A stretch of 64,000 nucleotides of DNA from assembly GCF_003026215.1 (NCBI RefSeq), contig NZ_PYOC01000012.1, positions 89,401 to 153,400 of the forward strand, given 5' to 3'. The translations under genes and the position numbers were made by a program. Within the stretch, counting starts at the first letter, position 1. Each line of letters starts with the position of its first letter. This DNA is from Photobacterium indicum. Lineage in GTDB: Bacteria > Pseudomonadota > Gammaproteobacteria > Enterobacterales > Vibrionaceae. Below the pieces are notes generated by a model that saw nothing but the letters and a program-made list of their open reading frames with translations, did not search any database and was not told the DNA's origin. Positions 52,333-61,954 of this stretch are shown here, in pieces.

Positions 52333-52740
52333 TTAGTGCTGGCAAACCATCATATTAAGCAAGTGATGATGATCTGCTTGTTGTTCTTTTCTTTGCCAAA
52401 CTCGTTCGTGGAAATAATACACCACGGTATTGATCGCTGGTTCGATCAGCGCCATCATGCCGCCAATTAGCGCATCACCTGTCAGTAAATACACGACAGT
52501 AAATGCGACGGTGAAATGCACCACAGCAAAACTGATAGTTTTACTAGCGGGTGAGCTATAGTACGACTTTTTCAAAATATTGGTCTGCCACGCTTTTTCA
52601 TGGAAGTAAAACGCTACCGTGTTGACTATCGGCTCGATCATCGCAATTAAACTACCGATCAGTAGATCGCCAGTTAATAAGTATGCAACGGTAAAAGCGA
52701 CTGTAAAGTGAAGCCCGGCAAAACTGATGGTCTTTTTCAT
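52333..52740 (-). CDS. Tandem DUF2061 small membrane protein
   Basis: A 135-residue protein made of two near-identical DUF2061 units. Unit 1 (about 1-55) has KKTISFAGLHFTVAFTVAYL, LTGDLLIGSLIAMIEPIVNT and FYFHEKAWQ. Unit 2 (about 64-119) has SKTISFAVVHFTVAFTVVYL, LTGDALIGGMMALIEPAINT and YYFHERVWQ. Each unit has two membrane segments. The ATG at 52740 follows GAGGACATCACC and begins MKKTISF; the extension upstream is not conserved. Function unknown. It may be a fused homodimer of the usual ~70-residue single-unit protein. Confidence 0.85.
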   Translation of the reverse strand: MKKTISFAGLHFTVAFTVAYLLTGDLLIGSLIAMIEPIVNTVAFYFHEKAWQTNILKKSYYSSPASKTISFAVVHFTVAFTVVYLLTGDALIGGMMALIEPAINTVVYYFHERVWQRKEQQADHHHLLNMMVCQH

Positions 52741-52894
52741 GGTGATGTCCTCTCTCTTGATGCCGTTATTATTGCGAACTATTATCAATTATAAAATTCG
52801 ATTGTTTATATTAGTTTGATAGGCATAGGCTATTTACTTGAGATGAGGCAGAGTAGCTAATAGATTGTTTAGCCAGCAGATATGTAGTCTCCAG

Positions 52895-53004
52895 CTATCC
52901 GGCGTTGCTAATTTTCAACGTAGATCCACTAGGTCTATAAATTATCGCCTTGCCTAGAACCCAATAAATTCTCGCTGAAACGAGCACCTTGAGGCAACGG
53001 TATA
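52895..53004. repeat. ERIC-like intergenic repeat R3
   Basis: Inverted relative to R2, with exact shared blocks at 52900-52918 and 52969-52984. Its right end, read inward on the minus strand, is TATACCGTTGCCTCAAGGTG followed by C, sharing CCTCAAGGTGC with the left end of R1. The left boundary is uncertain. It fills most of the DUF2061-valS gap. Confidence 0.7.
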
Positions 53005-53031
53005 CGCTGCTAGGTCGTGGAATTTAAATAT

Positions 53032-53061
53032 AAAAAAAGCCCGACGCTTACGCGCCGGGCT
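53032..53061 (-). terminator. valS terminator
   Basis: AGCCCGACGC / GCGCCGGGCT with loop TTAC and one mismatch; the minus-strand tail has seven T. Confidence 0.9.
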
Positions 53062-53090
53062 TATTCAATCATGGGCAGTGAAGCGAGGGC

Positions 53091-55964
53091 TTACAGTGCT
53101 GCGATTGTTTCTTTCTGAGCTTCTAGCTTCACCAAAGTTTCTTGGTAACCTTCTAGTTTCTCACGTTCTTTTGTAATAACGACTTCAGGTGCTTTAGCAA
53201 CAAAGCCTTGGTTATTAAGCTTACCTTCGATACGCTTAATTTCACCTTGTGTCTTTGCTACTTCTTTATCAAGACGAGCAAGTTCTGCATCTTTGTCGAT
53301 AAGACCCGCCATTGGGATCATCAACTCAGATTTACCGACTAGCGATGTAGCACACGCTGGTGTTGCTTCGCCATCAGCCAATACTTTGATGCTGTCTAGC
53401 TTGGCAAGAGAAGTCAGTACGATCTCGTTTGCTTGAATACGCGCTGCATCTTTTTGGTCTGCAACTTTTAACATTACATCCAAGCCTTTGCTTGGTGCGA
53501 TATCGTATTCAGCACGTAGGTTACGGATACTTGAGATAAAGGCTTTCACCCACTCAAGATCGGCAACAACGTCAGCATTGAAGTTATCTTCATTAAACTG
53601 AGGCAGCGCCTGAGTCATGATAGTTTCACCGTCAACACCAGCCACAAGCGGTTTCACACTTTGCCAGATAGATTCTGTAATGTACGGAAGTACAGGGTGA
53701 GCAAGACGTAGTGTCTTCTCTAGAACTGTGATTAGCGTGTAACGTGTTGCACGCTGCTGTGCTTCCGAACCTTTCCATAGTACAGGCTTAGTTAATTCTA
53801 AGTACCAGTCACAGAATTGGTTCCAGATGAATTCGTACAGTGTGTTTGCTGCCATATCTAAACGGAAGTTATCGATGTGGGCATTAAACTCTTTCGCTGC
53901 TAGCTCGAACTGAGACTGAATCCATTGGTCAGCTAGAGAGAATTCCATCTCAGCCGTATTGTTAAGATCTGCAGTCATACCACAGTCTTGATCTTCTGTA
54001 TTCATCAGTACGTAACGGCTTGCGTTCCATAGTTTATTACAGAAGTTACGGTAACCTTCTAGACGCTTCATATCCCAGTTGATATCACGACCAGTTGATG
54101 CCATCGCAGCAAGTGTAAAGCGCAGTGCGTCAGTACCGTAGGCTTCAATACCGCCTTCGAATGCTTTACGCGTTTGCTTTTCAATTTTTGCAGCAAGCTT
54201 TGGCTGCATCATGTTGCCACAACGCTTTTCAACTAACTCTTCAAGGCCAATACCGTCAATCATATCGATTGGATCAAGTACATTACCTTTAGACTTAGAC
54301 ATCTTGTCACCGTTTTCATCACGGATCAGGCCCGTTACGTAAACAGTTTTGAATGGTACTTGTGGTTTACCGTTTTCATCTTTACAGAAGTGCATGGTCA
54401 TCATGATCATGCGAGCAACCCAGAAGAAAATAATATCAAAGCCAGTTACAAGTACATCTGAAGGGTGGAACGTTTTAAGGTCAGGAGTTTGCTCAGGCCA
54501 ACCTTGCGTACCGAATGTCCACAATGCTGATGAGAACCATGTATCAAGTACATCATCGTCTTGGCGCAGTACAACAACAGGTGCAAGGTTGTTGTTAGCA
54601 CGTACTTCTTCTTCAGTACGGCCCACATACACTTTACCTTCATTGTCGTACCAAGCTGGGATGCGGTGACCCCACCAAAGTTGACGAGAGATACACCAAT
54701 CTTGGATATCACGCATCCAAGAGAAGTACATGTTTTCGTACTGTTTTGGTACGAACTGGATTTCACCATCTTCAACAGCTTTTGTTGCTGTCTCTGCTAG
54801 TGGTGCAGCACGTACGTACCACTGGTCTGTTAGCATTGGTTCGATAACCACGCCACCACGATCGCCGTAAGGTACAGTTAGATCGTGATCTTTAACTTCT
54901 TCAAGTAGACCTAATTCATCAAACTCTGCCACGATAGCTTTACGTGCAGCAAAACGTTCCATGCCTTGGTATTTAGCTGGAAGTTCTGAGTTGTAAGCGT
55001 CGCTTGCTTCACCGTTCGTGGTGAATATTTCAGCCGCATCACGGATGTCTGCGTTGAAAGTTAGAATGTTGATCATTGGTAGGCTGTGACGCTTACCTAC
55101 TTCATAATCGTTGAAATCGTGCGCAGGGGTGATTTTCACACAACCTGTGCCTTTTTCCATATCAGCGTGTTCATCGCCAACGATTGGAATTAAACGACCA
55201 ACGATTGGTAGTTCGATATGTTGACCGATAAGATCTTTATAACGAGGATCTTCAGGGTTCACTGCAACACCAGTATCACCAAGCATTGTTTCTGGGCGTG
55301 TGGTTGCTACAACGATGTAATCTTTGCCGTCTGCTGTTTTTACGCCATCCGCAAGTGGGTAGCGGAAATGCCACATAAAGCCTTTTTTGTCTTTGTTTTC
55401 AACTTCAAGATCCGAAATTGCAGTGTGCAGTTTTGGATCCCAGTTAACAAGACGCTTACCACGGTAGATAAGGTCGTCTTCAAATAGGCGAACAAATACT
55501 TCTTGAACCGCATTTGATAAACCGTCATCCATAGTGAAGCGCTCACGCTCCCAGTCTACAGATGCACCTAGGCGGCGAAGCTGTTGAGTGATGTTGCCAC
55601 CCGATTCAGCTTTCCATTCCCAGATTTTATCGATGAATGCATCACGACCGTAGTCATGCTTAGTTTTGCCTTCTTCAGCCGCAATTTTACGCTCCACAAC
55701 CATTTGGGTTGCGATACCTGCGTGGTCAGTACCGACTTGCCAAAGGGTGTTTTTGCCTTTCATTCGCTCAGCACGGATCAGGGTATCCATGATGGTATCC
55801 TGAAATGCGTGGCCCATATGCAGGCTACCAGTGACGTTTGGCGGTGGAATCATGATGCTGTAGGCATCTTTAGATGTATCACCGTGAGGCTTGAAGTAAC
55901 CAGCCTCTTCCCAGCGCTGATATAGCGCTTGTTCAATTGATTGTGGGTTGTATGTCTTTTCCAT
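53091..55964 (-). CDS. valS: Valyl-tRNA synthetase
   Basis: Charges tRNA-Val and edits threonine. The ATG at 55964 gives MEKTYNPQSIEQ and 957 residues (E. coli 951); the 41 codons upstream overlap the holC-valS spacer and are not conserved. The class I motifs are PPPNVTGSLHMGHA near 40-53 (HIGH) and KMSKS near 553-557. The editing domain lies between them with VATTRPETMLGDTGVAVNP. The C-terminal coiled coil (about 885-957) with LDKEVAKTQGEIKRIEGKL binds tRNA. Confidence 0.98.
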   Translation of the reverse strand: MEKTYNPQSIEQALYQRWEEAGYFKPHGDTSKDAYSIMIPPPNVTGSLHMGHAFQDTIMDTLIRAERMKGKNTLWQVGTDHAGIATQMVVERKIAAEEGKTKHDYGRDAFIDKIWEWKAESGGNITQQLRRLGASVDWERERFTMDDGLSNAVQEVFVRLFEDDLIYRGKRLVNWDPKLHTAISDLEVENKDKKGFMWHFRYPLADGVKTADGKDYIVVATTRPETMLGDTGVAVNPEDPRYKDLIGQHIELPIVGRLIPIVGDEHADMEKGTGCVKITPAHDFNDYEVGKRHSLPMINILTFNADIRDAAEIFTTNGEASDAYNSELPAKYQGMERFAARKAIVAEFDELGLLEEVKDHDLTVPYGDRGGVVIEPMLTDQWYVRAAPLAETATKAVEDGEIQFVPKQYENMYFSWMRDIQDWCISRQLWWGHRIPAWYDNEGKVYVGRTEEEVRANNNLAPVVVLRQDDDVLDTWFSSALWTFGTQGWPEQTPDLKTFHPSDVLVTGFDIIFFWVARMIMMTMHFCKDENGKPQVPFKTVYVTGLIRDENGDKMSKSKGNVLDPIDMIDGIGLEELVEKRCGNMMQPKLAAKIEKQTRKAFEGGIEAYGTDALRFTLAAMASTGRDINWDMKRLEGYRNFCNKLWNASRYVLMNTEDQDCGMTADLNNTAEMEFSLADQWIQSQFELAAKEFNAHIDNFRLDMAANTLYEFIWNQFCDWYLELTKPVLWKGSEAQQRATRYTLITVLEKTLRLAHPVLPYITESIWQSVKPLVAGVDGETIMTQALPQFNEDNFNADVVADLEWVKAFISSIRNLRAEYDIAPSKGLDVMLKVADQKDAARIQANEIVLTSLAKLDSIKVLADGEATPACATSLVGKSELMIPMAGLIDKDAELARLDKEVAKTQGEIKRIEGKLNNQGFVAKAPEVVITKEREKLEGYQETLVKLEAQKETIAAL

Positions 55965-55992
55965 AGCGCTCTTAGAAGGATCGATGTGGGAA

Positions 55993-56445
55993 TTAGGGCG
56001 TCTCAGGGGCAGTGGCGGTCTGTATTTGAATGCCAGCAAGGCGATAAGCCTTGTAACGTTCACGTGCCAATTGCTTGAGGTTTTCATCGCAAGGGACGAA
56101 GTCTATCACTTGTGGGAAGGTTACGGCAAAATTTGGTGTATCTTGACCCAAATTTATTAGCAAGCTCCGTCGTCCACTATGTCGTAAACCGGGCCAGCCT
56201 ATTTCAACAGGAGAGCCGCCTCGTGGTCCTTCTCCAATTAAATTGTGAGGTACGAAGTTATCAGGCTCTTGTTGCCATAAATACTCATCAAGTTGTTCTG
56301 CTTGTGCTTTATTTTTAGCTAGCAGATAAACTTTGTTGCCTTGCTGGTAACTCAATGCTGCCTGATGACAAGCAAAATGAAGCAGATAGTCGCTGTCAGC
56401 TTCAAGGTGTTTATCTTCAATTATATAGAAAGTAGCATGAGTCAT
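55993..56445 (-). CDS. holC: DNA polymerase III chi subunit
   Basis: Links the clamp loader to single-strand-binding protein at the replication fork. The 150 residues (E. coli 147) begin THATFYIIEDKHL and contain the family blocks GNKVYLLAKNKAQAEQLDE near 36-54 and FVPHNLIGEGPRGGSPVEIG near 63-82, ending LARERYKAYRLAGI. It lies between pepA and valS, 28 bp before valS, the conserved enteric order. Confidence 0.96.
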   Translation of the reverse strand: MTHATFYIIEDKHLEADSDYLLHFACHQAALSYQQGNKVYLLAKNKAQAEQLDEYLWQQEPDNFVPHNLIGEGPRGGSPVEIGWPGLRHSGRRSLLINLGQDTPNFAVTFPQVIDFVPCDENLKQLARERYKAYRLAGIQIQTATAPETP

Positions 56446-56496
56446 AATATTTATCTCAAAAAGAAAGGGACCTTTAGGCCCCTCTTTTAAGTTGTC

Positions 56497-58005
56497 TTAT
56501 TCGACGTTTTCGAGGCCTGCACGGTTTAACAAGAACTGGACCAGTAATGGAACTGGACGACCTGTCGAACCTTTAGCCTTACCACCAACCCAAGCTGTAC
56601 CCGCGATATCGAGGTGAGCCCAGTTATACTTTTTCGTAAAGCGTGATAAGAAACAACCAGCTGTAATTGTACCAGCCCCCGGTGAGCCAAGGTTTGCCAT
56701 ATCGGCAAATGGGCTTGCGATTTGATCTTGGTATTCATCAGACATTGGTAAACGCCATGCGCGGTCACCAGATTGTTCAGATGCGTTAATCAATTCGTGT
56801 GCAAGCGGGTTGTGGTTACCCAGTAGTCCACTAATGTGATGACCAAGCGCGACAACACATGCGCCAGTCAGGGTTGCAACATCTACCACACACTCTGGAT
56901 CAAAGCGTTCTACATACGTTAGCGCATCACAAAGTACTAAGCGACCTTCAGCATCGGTATTCAGTACTTCAACTGTTTGCCCTGACATCGTTGTAATAAT
57001 GTCACCAGGTCGATAAGCATTGCCGCCAGGCATGTTTTCACAACCCGCAATAACACCAACCACATTAATGGGTAGATTTAGCTTCGCCAGTGACTTCATT
57101 GCACCAAATACTGATGCTGCACCACACATGTCGTATTTCATTTCATCCATTTGAGCGGATGGCTTAATTGAAATGCCGCCTGAATCAAAGGTTAGCCCTT
57201 TACCGACCAATACAATTGGCTTCGCGTCAGGATCGGCGCTGCCTTTGTATTCAATGACAGACATCATTGCTTCATTTTTAGAGCCTTGACCTACCGCCAG
57301 GTAAGATGTCATTCCAAGCTCTTTCATTTCCTGCTCACCAATAATTTTGGTGGTGACAGTGTCAAAATCATCAGCAAGACGACGTGCTTGTGAGGCTAAA
57401 TACGCTGGGTTAGCCACGTTTGGTGGCATGTTGCCTAGATCTTTACTCGCTTTAACACCTGATGCGACAGCAAGACCATGAGTAATAGCGCGTTCACCAA
57501 GCGACAGTTCACGACGTGTTGGTACATTAAATACTAATTTACGTAGTGGTCGGCGAGTCTCTGGTTTGTTACTCTTAAACTGATTAAAGGTGTATAGGCT
57601 ATCTTTTGTGGTTTCAACAGCCTGACGAACTTTCCAGTATGTATCGCGACCTTTTACATGTAGTTCAGTTAAAAAGCAGACAGCTTCCATTGAACCTGTT
57701 TCATTTAACGTGCTGATGGTCTTTTTGATAATTTGTTTGTATTGGCGCTCATCAAGTTCACGTTCTTTGCCACAACCAACCAATAATACTCGCTCTGAGA
57801 GTACGTTTGGTACATGGTGAAGCAGTAGCATTTGCCCCGGTTTACCTTCTAGGTCACCACGGCGTAATAAAGAGCTAATATAACCATCACTGATTTTATC
57901 TAGCTGTTCGGCAATTGGAGAAAGTCGACGTGGTTCAAAGACGCCTACGACGATACAGGCACTGCGCTGTTTCTCGGGGCTGCCACTTTTTACACTAAAC
58001 TCCAT
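56497..58005 (-). CDS. pepA: Leucyl aminopeptidase PepA
   Basis: Hexameric dizinc aminopeptidase; in E. coli PepA also binds DNA for Xer site-specific recombination and for control of carAB. The 502 residues (E. coli 503) carry the M17 signature NTDAEGRLVLCDAL near 350-363, the metal ligand region VGKGLTFDSGGISIKPS near 266-282, and CGAASVFGAMK. It begins the pepA-holC-valS unit and is divergent from lptF. Arginine-pyrimidine genes in the neighbourhood may be co-regulated through PepA and ArgR, which is inference. Confidence 0.97.
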   Translation of the reverse strand: MEFSVKSGSPEKQRSACIVVGVFEPRRLSPIAEQLDKISDGYISSLLRRGDLEGKPGQMLLLHHVPNVLSERVLLVGCGKERELDERQYKQIIKKTISTLNETGSMEAVCFLTELHVKGRDTYWKVRQAVETTKDSLYTFNQFKSNKPETRRPLRKLVFNVPTRRELSLGERAITHGLAVASGVKASKDLGNMPPNVANPAYLASQARRLADDFDTVTTKIIGEQEMKELGMTSYLAVGQGSKNEAMMSVIEYKGSADPDAKPIVLVGKGLTFDSGGISIKPSAQMDEMKYDMCGAASVFGAMKSLAKLNLPINVVGVIAGCENMPGGNAYRPGDIITTMSGQTVEVLNTDAEGRLVLCDALTYVERFDPECVVDVATLTGACVVALGHHISGLLGNHNPLAHELINASEQSGDRAWRLPMSDEYQDQIASPFADMANLGSPGAGTITAGCFLSRFTKKYNWAHLDIAGTAWVGGKAKGSTGRPVPLLVQFLLNRAGLENVE

Positions 58006-58200
58006 GCGTACTCCTACATCCTATTAAAGACAATTAATGCTAAATGTTAGATAATACCGCACTTATCTTGCTGGACCGCTTTTTCGGTATAGGATTAAAG
58101 TGCAGGCTAACAAATAGCCGAAAGATCAAAAAATAACTGATTTACCGAAAAACTATAGTGATTCCACTAAAAAAACAAGTTTTCTATGGGTATATAACGC

Positions 58201-59301
58201 GTGATTATTGTTAGGTATTTGACTCGTGAGACATTAAAAAGCCAATTAGCCGTTTTATTTGTGCTTTTTTTGGTCTTTATCAGTCAGAAGTTTATTCGCA
58301 TTCTAGCAGATGCAACCGATGGTTCGATCCCTGGTGATCTAATTTTGACCTTGATGGGGCTGTATATGCCATCAATGGCATTGTTGATGCTGCCTCTTAG
58401 CCTTTACATCGGTATTTTGCTGACTTTTGGTCGTCTCTATGCTGAAAGTGAAATCACAGTAATGAATGCAACAGGGATCGGAAATAAATTTCTGATTCAG
58501 GCTGCATTATTGCTAGCGGTGATTACTGGGTCGGTTGCGGCATTTAATTCCTTGTGGCTAGCTCCATGGAGCTCAGAACAAGAAACACAAGTCATGGAAA
58601 GAGTCGAATCTGACGTGGGGCTTGATTTATTGGTTAAAGGTCAATTTCAACCCGCCCCCGATGGTAAAGGGGTCGTCTTTGTTAATGATATTACTGATAA
58701 AGGCAGTAAGCTCGAAAAGATCTTTGTCGCTCAAGTTGTTGCTCGCGATACCATGCGGCCTAGTGTGATGGTGGCAGAGCGTGGTTATGTGAGTGAGTTA
58801 GACGATGGTCGTCAGGTACTCGATCTAAAAGATGGTACGCGTTATGAAGGTGTTCCGACTCGATTAGATTACTCTATTACTGATTTTGAAGATTACCAAG
58901 CATTGATTGGTCAGCGGGCTATCCGTGAAAAAAATCGAGATTGGGATGCTTTGCCCACCCCTGCATTGATGCAACACTCCGAACTGGCTGCTCGTGCTGA
59001 GTTCCAGTGGCGCGTATCAATGTTTTTATGTATCCCTTTATTAACAATGGTTGTTGTTCCTCTATCGTCAGTTAACCCTCGACAGGGGCGTTTTGCAAAA
59101 CTTTTCCCAGCCGTTTTGATCTATTTAGTTTATTTCTTAGCGATAAGTGCCGCGAAATCAGCAGTAGAAGATGGAAGTTTGCCTTCGTATATTGGGCTGT
59201 GGTCTATCAATATTGTGATGTTTGTTGTTGCAATCGCCTTAAACTCTTGGGATACCATGCCAGTCCGAGTGTTAAAAGATAAATTACGGAGACGCGGTTA
59301 A
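58201..59301 (+). CDS. lptF: LPS export permease LptF
   Basis: One of two membrane subunits of the LptB2FG ABC transporter that extracts lipopolysaccharide from the inner membrane. The GTG start gives MIIVRYLTRETLKSQLAVLF, closely matching E. coli LptF. The 366 residues have three N-terminal membrane helices, a periplasmic jellyroll (about 125-260) with GVVFVNDI, and three C-terminal helices. Its stop codon shares a base with the lptG ATG. Confidence 0.96.
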   Translation: MIIVRYLTRETLKSQLAVLFVLFLVFISQKFIRILADATDGSIPGDLILTLMGLYMPSMALLMLPLSLYIGILLTFGRLYAESEITVMNATGIGNKFLIQAALLLAVITGSVAAFNSLWLAPWSSEQETQVMERVESDVGLDLLVKGQFQPAPDGKGVVFVNDITDKGSKLEKIFVAQVVARDTMRPSVMVAERGYVSELDDGRQVLDLKDGTRYEGVPTRLDYSITDFEDYQALIGQRAIREKNRDWDALPTPALMQHSELAARAEFQWRVSMFLCIPLLTMVVVPLSSVNPRQGRFAKLFPAVLIYLVYFLAISAAKSAVEDGSLPSYIGLWSINIVMFVVAIALNSWDTMPVRVLKDKLRRRG

Positions 59302-60371
59302 TGTTTAAGATTTTAGATTGGTACATTGGCCGAACGATTATCGCAACAACGGCGTTGACGCTATCAACTTTGGTAGGGCTATCTGCCATCATTAAATATG
59401 TTGAGCAGCTACGTAAAATAGGTGACGGCACCTACGATCTATGGAAAGCATTGATTTATGTTTTATTAAGCATTCCACGTGATATTGAAATGTTCTTCCC
59501 AATGGCGGTATTACTAGGGGCTTTGATTGGTTTAGGCATGCTGGCATCGAGCTCTGAATTAGTTGTCATGCAGGCGGCTGGATTTTCTAAGCTGGATATT
59601 GGCTTATCTGTTTTAAAAACAGCCGTTCCTCTTATGCTTATCGTGATGGTACTAGGGCAGTGGGGAGCACCTCAGGCACAGAAATCCGCACGGGAATTGC
59701 GTGCTCTTTGGACTTCAGGAGGCAATATGCTTTCGGTTCAAAGTGGCGTGTGGGCAAAAGATGGCAATGATTTTATTTATATTGGTCGCGTGCATGAACA
59801 AAGCACTTTAAATGCGGTGAATATTTGGCAGTTTGATGAAAAAGATACACTCTCTAAAATGGTCTTTGCGAAGTCTGCATCTTTTACCGAGCAACAAGGT
59901 TGGTTGCTTGCTGATGTGACGGTAACAAATATTTCGAAAATACAGCAAACCAATACGAAATTTGACATGCTGCCTTGGAAGACTTCACTGTCTCCTGACA
60001 AGTTAGCTATTGTGACGGTAAAGCCTGAAGAGCTGGCATTATCTGGTGTGTATGATTACGTCAGTTATTTAAAAGAATCGAAACAAGATGCATCTCGTTA
60101 TGAATTGGCATTTTGGCGAAAGTTGCTTCAGCCAATTTCGATTGCCGTTATGATGTTGCTTGCATTGTCTTTTGTATTCGGACCATTGCGTTCGGTAACC
60201 ATGGGGGCAAGGGTATTATCTGGAGTCATCTTTGGGTTTACTTTCTACATCTCTAACGAAGTATTTGGCCCCATGAGCCTTGTCTATCGACTGCATCCAG
60301 CGATTGGTGCTCTAGGTCCGAGCCTCGTATTTCTACTGATTACAATTTATCTACTTAGACGTAAGTTATAG
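59301..60371 (+). CDS. lptG: LPS export permease LptG
   Basis: Second permease subunit of LptB2FG, 356 residues (E. coli 360). It begins FKILDWYIGRTIIATTALT, has the coupling region ELVVMQAAGFSKLDIGLSVL near 92-111, a periplasmic jellyroll (about 135-265) and three C-terminal helices ending YLLRRKL. It overlaps lptF by one base and is followed by a strong terminator. Confidence 0.96.
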   Translation: MFKILDWYIGRTIIATTALTLSTLVGLSAIIKYVEQLRKIGDGTYDLWKALIYVLLSIPRDIEMFFPMAVLLGALIGLGMLASSSELVVMQAAGFSKLDIGLSVLKTAVPLMLIVMVLGQWGAPQAQKSARELRALWTSGGNMLSVQSGVWAKDGNDFIYIGRVHEQSTLNAVNIWQFDEKDTLSKMVFAKSASFTEQQGWLLADVTVTNISKIQQTNTKFDMLPWKTSLSPDKLAIVTVKPEELALSGVYDYVSYLKESKQDASRYELAFWRKLLQPISIAVMMLLALSFVFGPLRSVTMGARVLSGVIFGFTFYISNEVFGPMSLVYRLHPAIGALGPSLVFLLITIYLLRRKL

Positions 60372-60395
60372 TTAAAACGTCGTATTGAACGATGT

Positions 60396-60424
60396 AAAAA
60401 AGGAGCCGTTTGGCTCCTTTTTTT
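60396..60424. terminator. Bidirectional terminator between lptG and the RDD gene
   Basis: AAAAAAGGAGCC, loop GTTT, GGCTCCTTTTTTT: T-runs in both directions. Confidence 0.9.
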
Positions 60425-60440
60425 ATGGTAATCACTACTG

Positions 60441-60932
60441 CTATCTAACGTCAGTGACAATCATTTCACATTCGGCCATCAGATCTTGAAAAGACTGTTT
60501 TGTTGTACTGAATGGGGATAATAAGTTACCTAACCCAAATGCAGATGTTCCCATGCGAATGAACGCTTGCGTTAAACGAATATTAGAGCCGTCTGTATTC
60601 TGTAGACGTAGTTTCCATGCTCGCATTCCTAATGTTTGTCCACCCTTACACCAAAAGTATGCGAAGAAGCTAATGACAACGGCAGCTAAATAAAAACTGT
60701 AAACCAGACTAGCGACAGGGTGAGTACCAAGATAAGCACTTGCATCTTCGTAACCAGTGATATCTAAAATACCGAAATGTAATAAAGCGGCAATCAACGC
60801 CATCACTACTCCGCCTGCCAACATAAGTACAGCAGCGATGGCTAAGCAGTCATATAGCCATGCCCCCAAGCGGCGGAAAATACTAGGATATTGTTTTGAC
60901 TGTTGAACACCCTTTGATTGTTTCTTTTTCAT
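60441..60932 (-). CDS. RDD-family membrane protein
   Basis: A 163-residue membrane protein of the RDD family. It begins with a basic KKKQSKGVQQSK segment, then IFRRLGAWLYDCLAIAAVL with the conserved Arg-Leu and Asp, two to three hydrophobic helices, and GGQTLGMRAWKLRLQNTDGS near 107-126. Some RDD proteins affect ion exchange, but no specific role can be given here. It is convergent with lptG, a frequent neighbour in related genomes. Confidence 0.88.
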   Translation of the reverse strand: MKKKQSKGVQQSKQYPSIFRRLGAWLYDCLAIAAVLMLAGGVVMALIAALLHFGILDITGYEDASAYLGTHPVASLVYSFYLAAVVISFFAYFWCKGGQTLGMRAWKLRLQNTDGSNIRLTQAFIRMGTSAFGLGNLLSPFSTTKQSFQDLMAECEMIVTDVR

Positions 60933-61173
60933 GTTAGTACCAACCCACTTCCTGTTAGTGCGATATAAAGCGATTCAAGAATTAGTGACGTGCCATTGTC
61001 TACTTTAAAAGCGATGAGCCTGAATACTATCATTGCACTCCTTTTTTCAGCAGAGTTCTATTCATATTTTTCGATGCACAACTTCCCTTTGTTTTATTTG
61101 TGAACATATTTACCCCTAATGGCCAAATAAAAGGCAGTTGGACTTATTTTGTTGATTTACACAGAATAAAGGC

Positions 61174-61201
61174 TTGCGCATCAATCTTGTATACGTATAA
61201 T
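61174..61201 (+). promoter_or_regulatory. Promoter of tRNA-Leu
   Basis: TTGCGC (61174-61179) and TATAAT (61196-61201) spaced by 16 bp, with a GC-rich GAGCCGC discriminator before the tRNA at 61213, as in stringently controlled stable-RNA promoters. Confidence 0.75.
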
Positions 61202-61212
61202 GAGCCGCATCT

Positions 61213-61297
61213 GCCCGAGTGGTGAAATTGGTATACACGACGGATTCAAAATCCGTTGCTTTCGAGCGTGACGGTTCAAGTCCGTCCTCGGGCACCA
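61213..61297 (+). tRNA. tRNA-Leu (anticodon CAA)
   Basis: An 85-nt tRNA with encoded CCA: acceptor GCCCGAG/CTCGGGC, D arm with TGGTATAC, anticodon stem ACGGA/TCCGT with loop TTCAAAA, a class II variable arm (TTGCTTTCGAGCGTGA region) and T arm GACGG TTCAAGT CCGTC. The CAA anticodon reads UUG, the role of E. coli leuX. It has its own promoter and terminator. A partial second copy begins at 62664. Confidence 0.96.
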
Positions 61298-61342
61298 GAT
61301 AAAATGATAAAGCCTCAACTTCGGTTGGGGCTTTGTTGTATC
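61242..61342 (+). repeat. Direct repeat, proximal copy: tRNA-Leu 3' part plus terminator
   Basis: This 101-bp block (anticodon arm to the end of the terminator) recurs at 62664-62765 with about eight differences. Perfectly shared stretches of 24 and 29 bp include GGATTCAAAATCCGTTGCTT and TCCGTCCTCGGGCACCAGAT. The arrangement is that of attachment sites flanking an element inserted at a tRNA 3' end, or of a decayed tandem tRNA. Confidence 0.85.
61309..61340 (+). terminator. tRNA-Leu terminator
   Basis: AAAGCCTCAAC, loop TTCG, GTTGGGGCTTT (one G-T pair), with a short T-containing tail. Confidence 0.75.
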
Positions 61343-61954
61343 TGGACTAATCAAAAACTTACCTCAGTTTTCTTTTCTTGTTATCAGTGTTTTTATTCAA
61401 CACAATAGATGCTCCTTAGTCTGCTTTCAAACTTACTCCATGGTCCATATCTGGTTCATCACATACCGAATCTGTGCTCAATGCAATCCAAGTAAATCCA
61501 ACATATCCAGAACACTTTAGTAGACCTTTAAGGCCGTTCCATGGCGATTTTACGGTACTCAATTAAATGCCAACAACTATTTATCCCGGTTGGTATAACC
61601 TGACAATAAAAGTTGTGCTTTGTTACTGAATATAAGAGAAAACAGCCAAGATAGCGGCGGTGACTCGTATTCTGGAGGCCAGTAAGTTGTTACAGCAGCT
61701 ATAATGTGTGTACCCATGTCAGAGCAAGATGTTTATTTTAGCGAGAAGTGAGTGGCTGGTAGCCATTGCTATACTGATCTCCCTCAATTAGAGACGTTGA
61801 GTTCATTTGGGTATAAATGCCAGTAATTGCCAGTCTATAGTGAGGGTGATGTGTATAAGCTGGCGAAAGTTATTAGCTTGAGGGCAAGGTAAAAGGTGGC
61901 ATTTTACTTTGTCCATTACAAGGCAATGTGGATTAAACAAGTAGGAGAGAGGCA
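61343..61954. other. Non-coding part of the tRNA-Leu-bounded segment
   Basis: About 610 bp without a convincing ORF on either strand. Short in-frame fragments on the minus strand near 61440-61570 end in stops and look like a decayed gene, but I cannot assign a family. No integrase, transposase or terminal repeat is recognisable. Confidence 0.5.

Noticed and set aside
61343..61954. Degenerate integrase on the minus strand
   Set aside because: Short in-frame fragments exist, but none shows a recognisable tyrosine-recombinase motif, so no family can be claimed.
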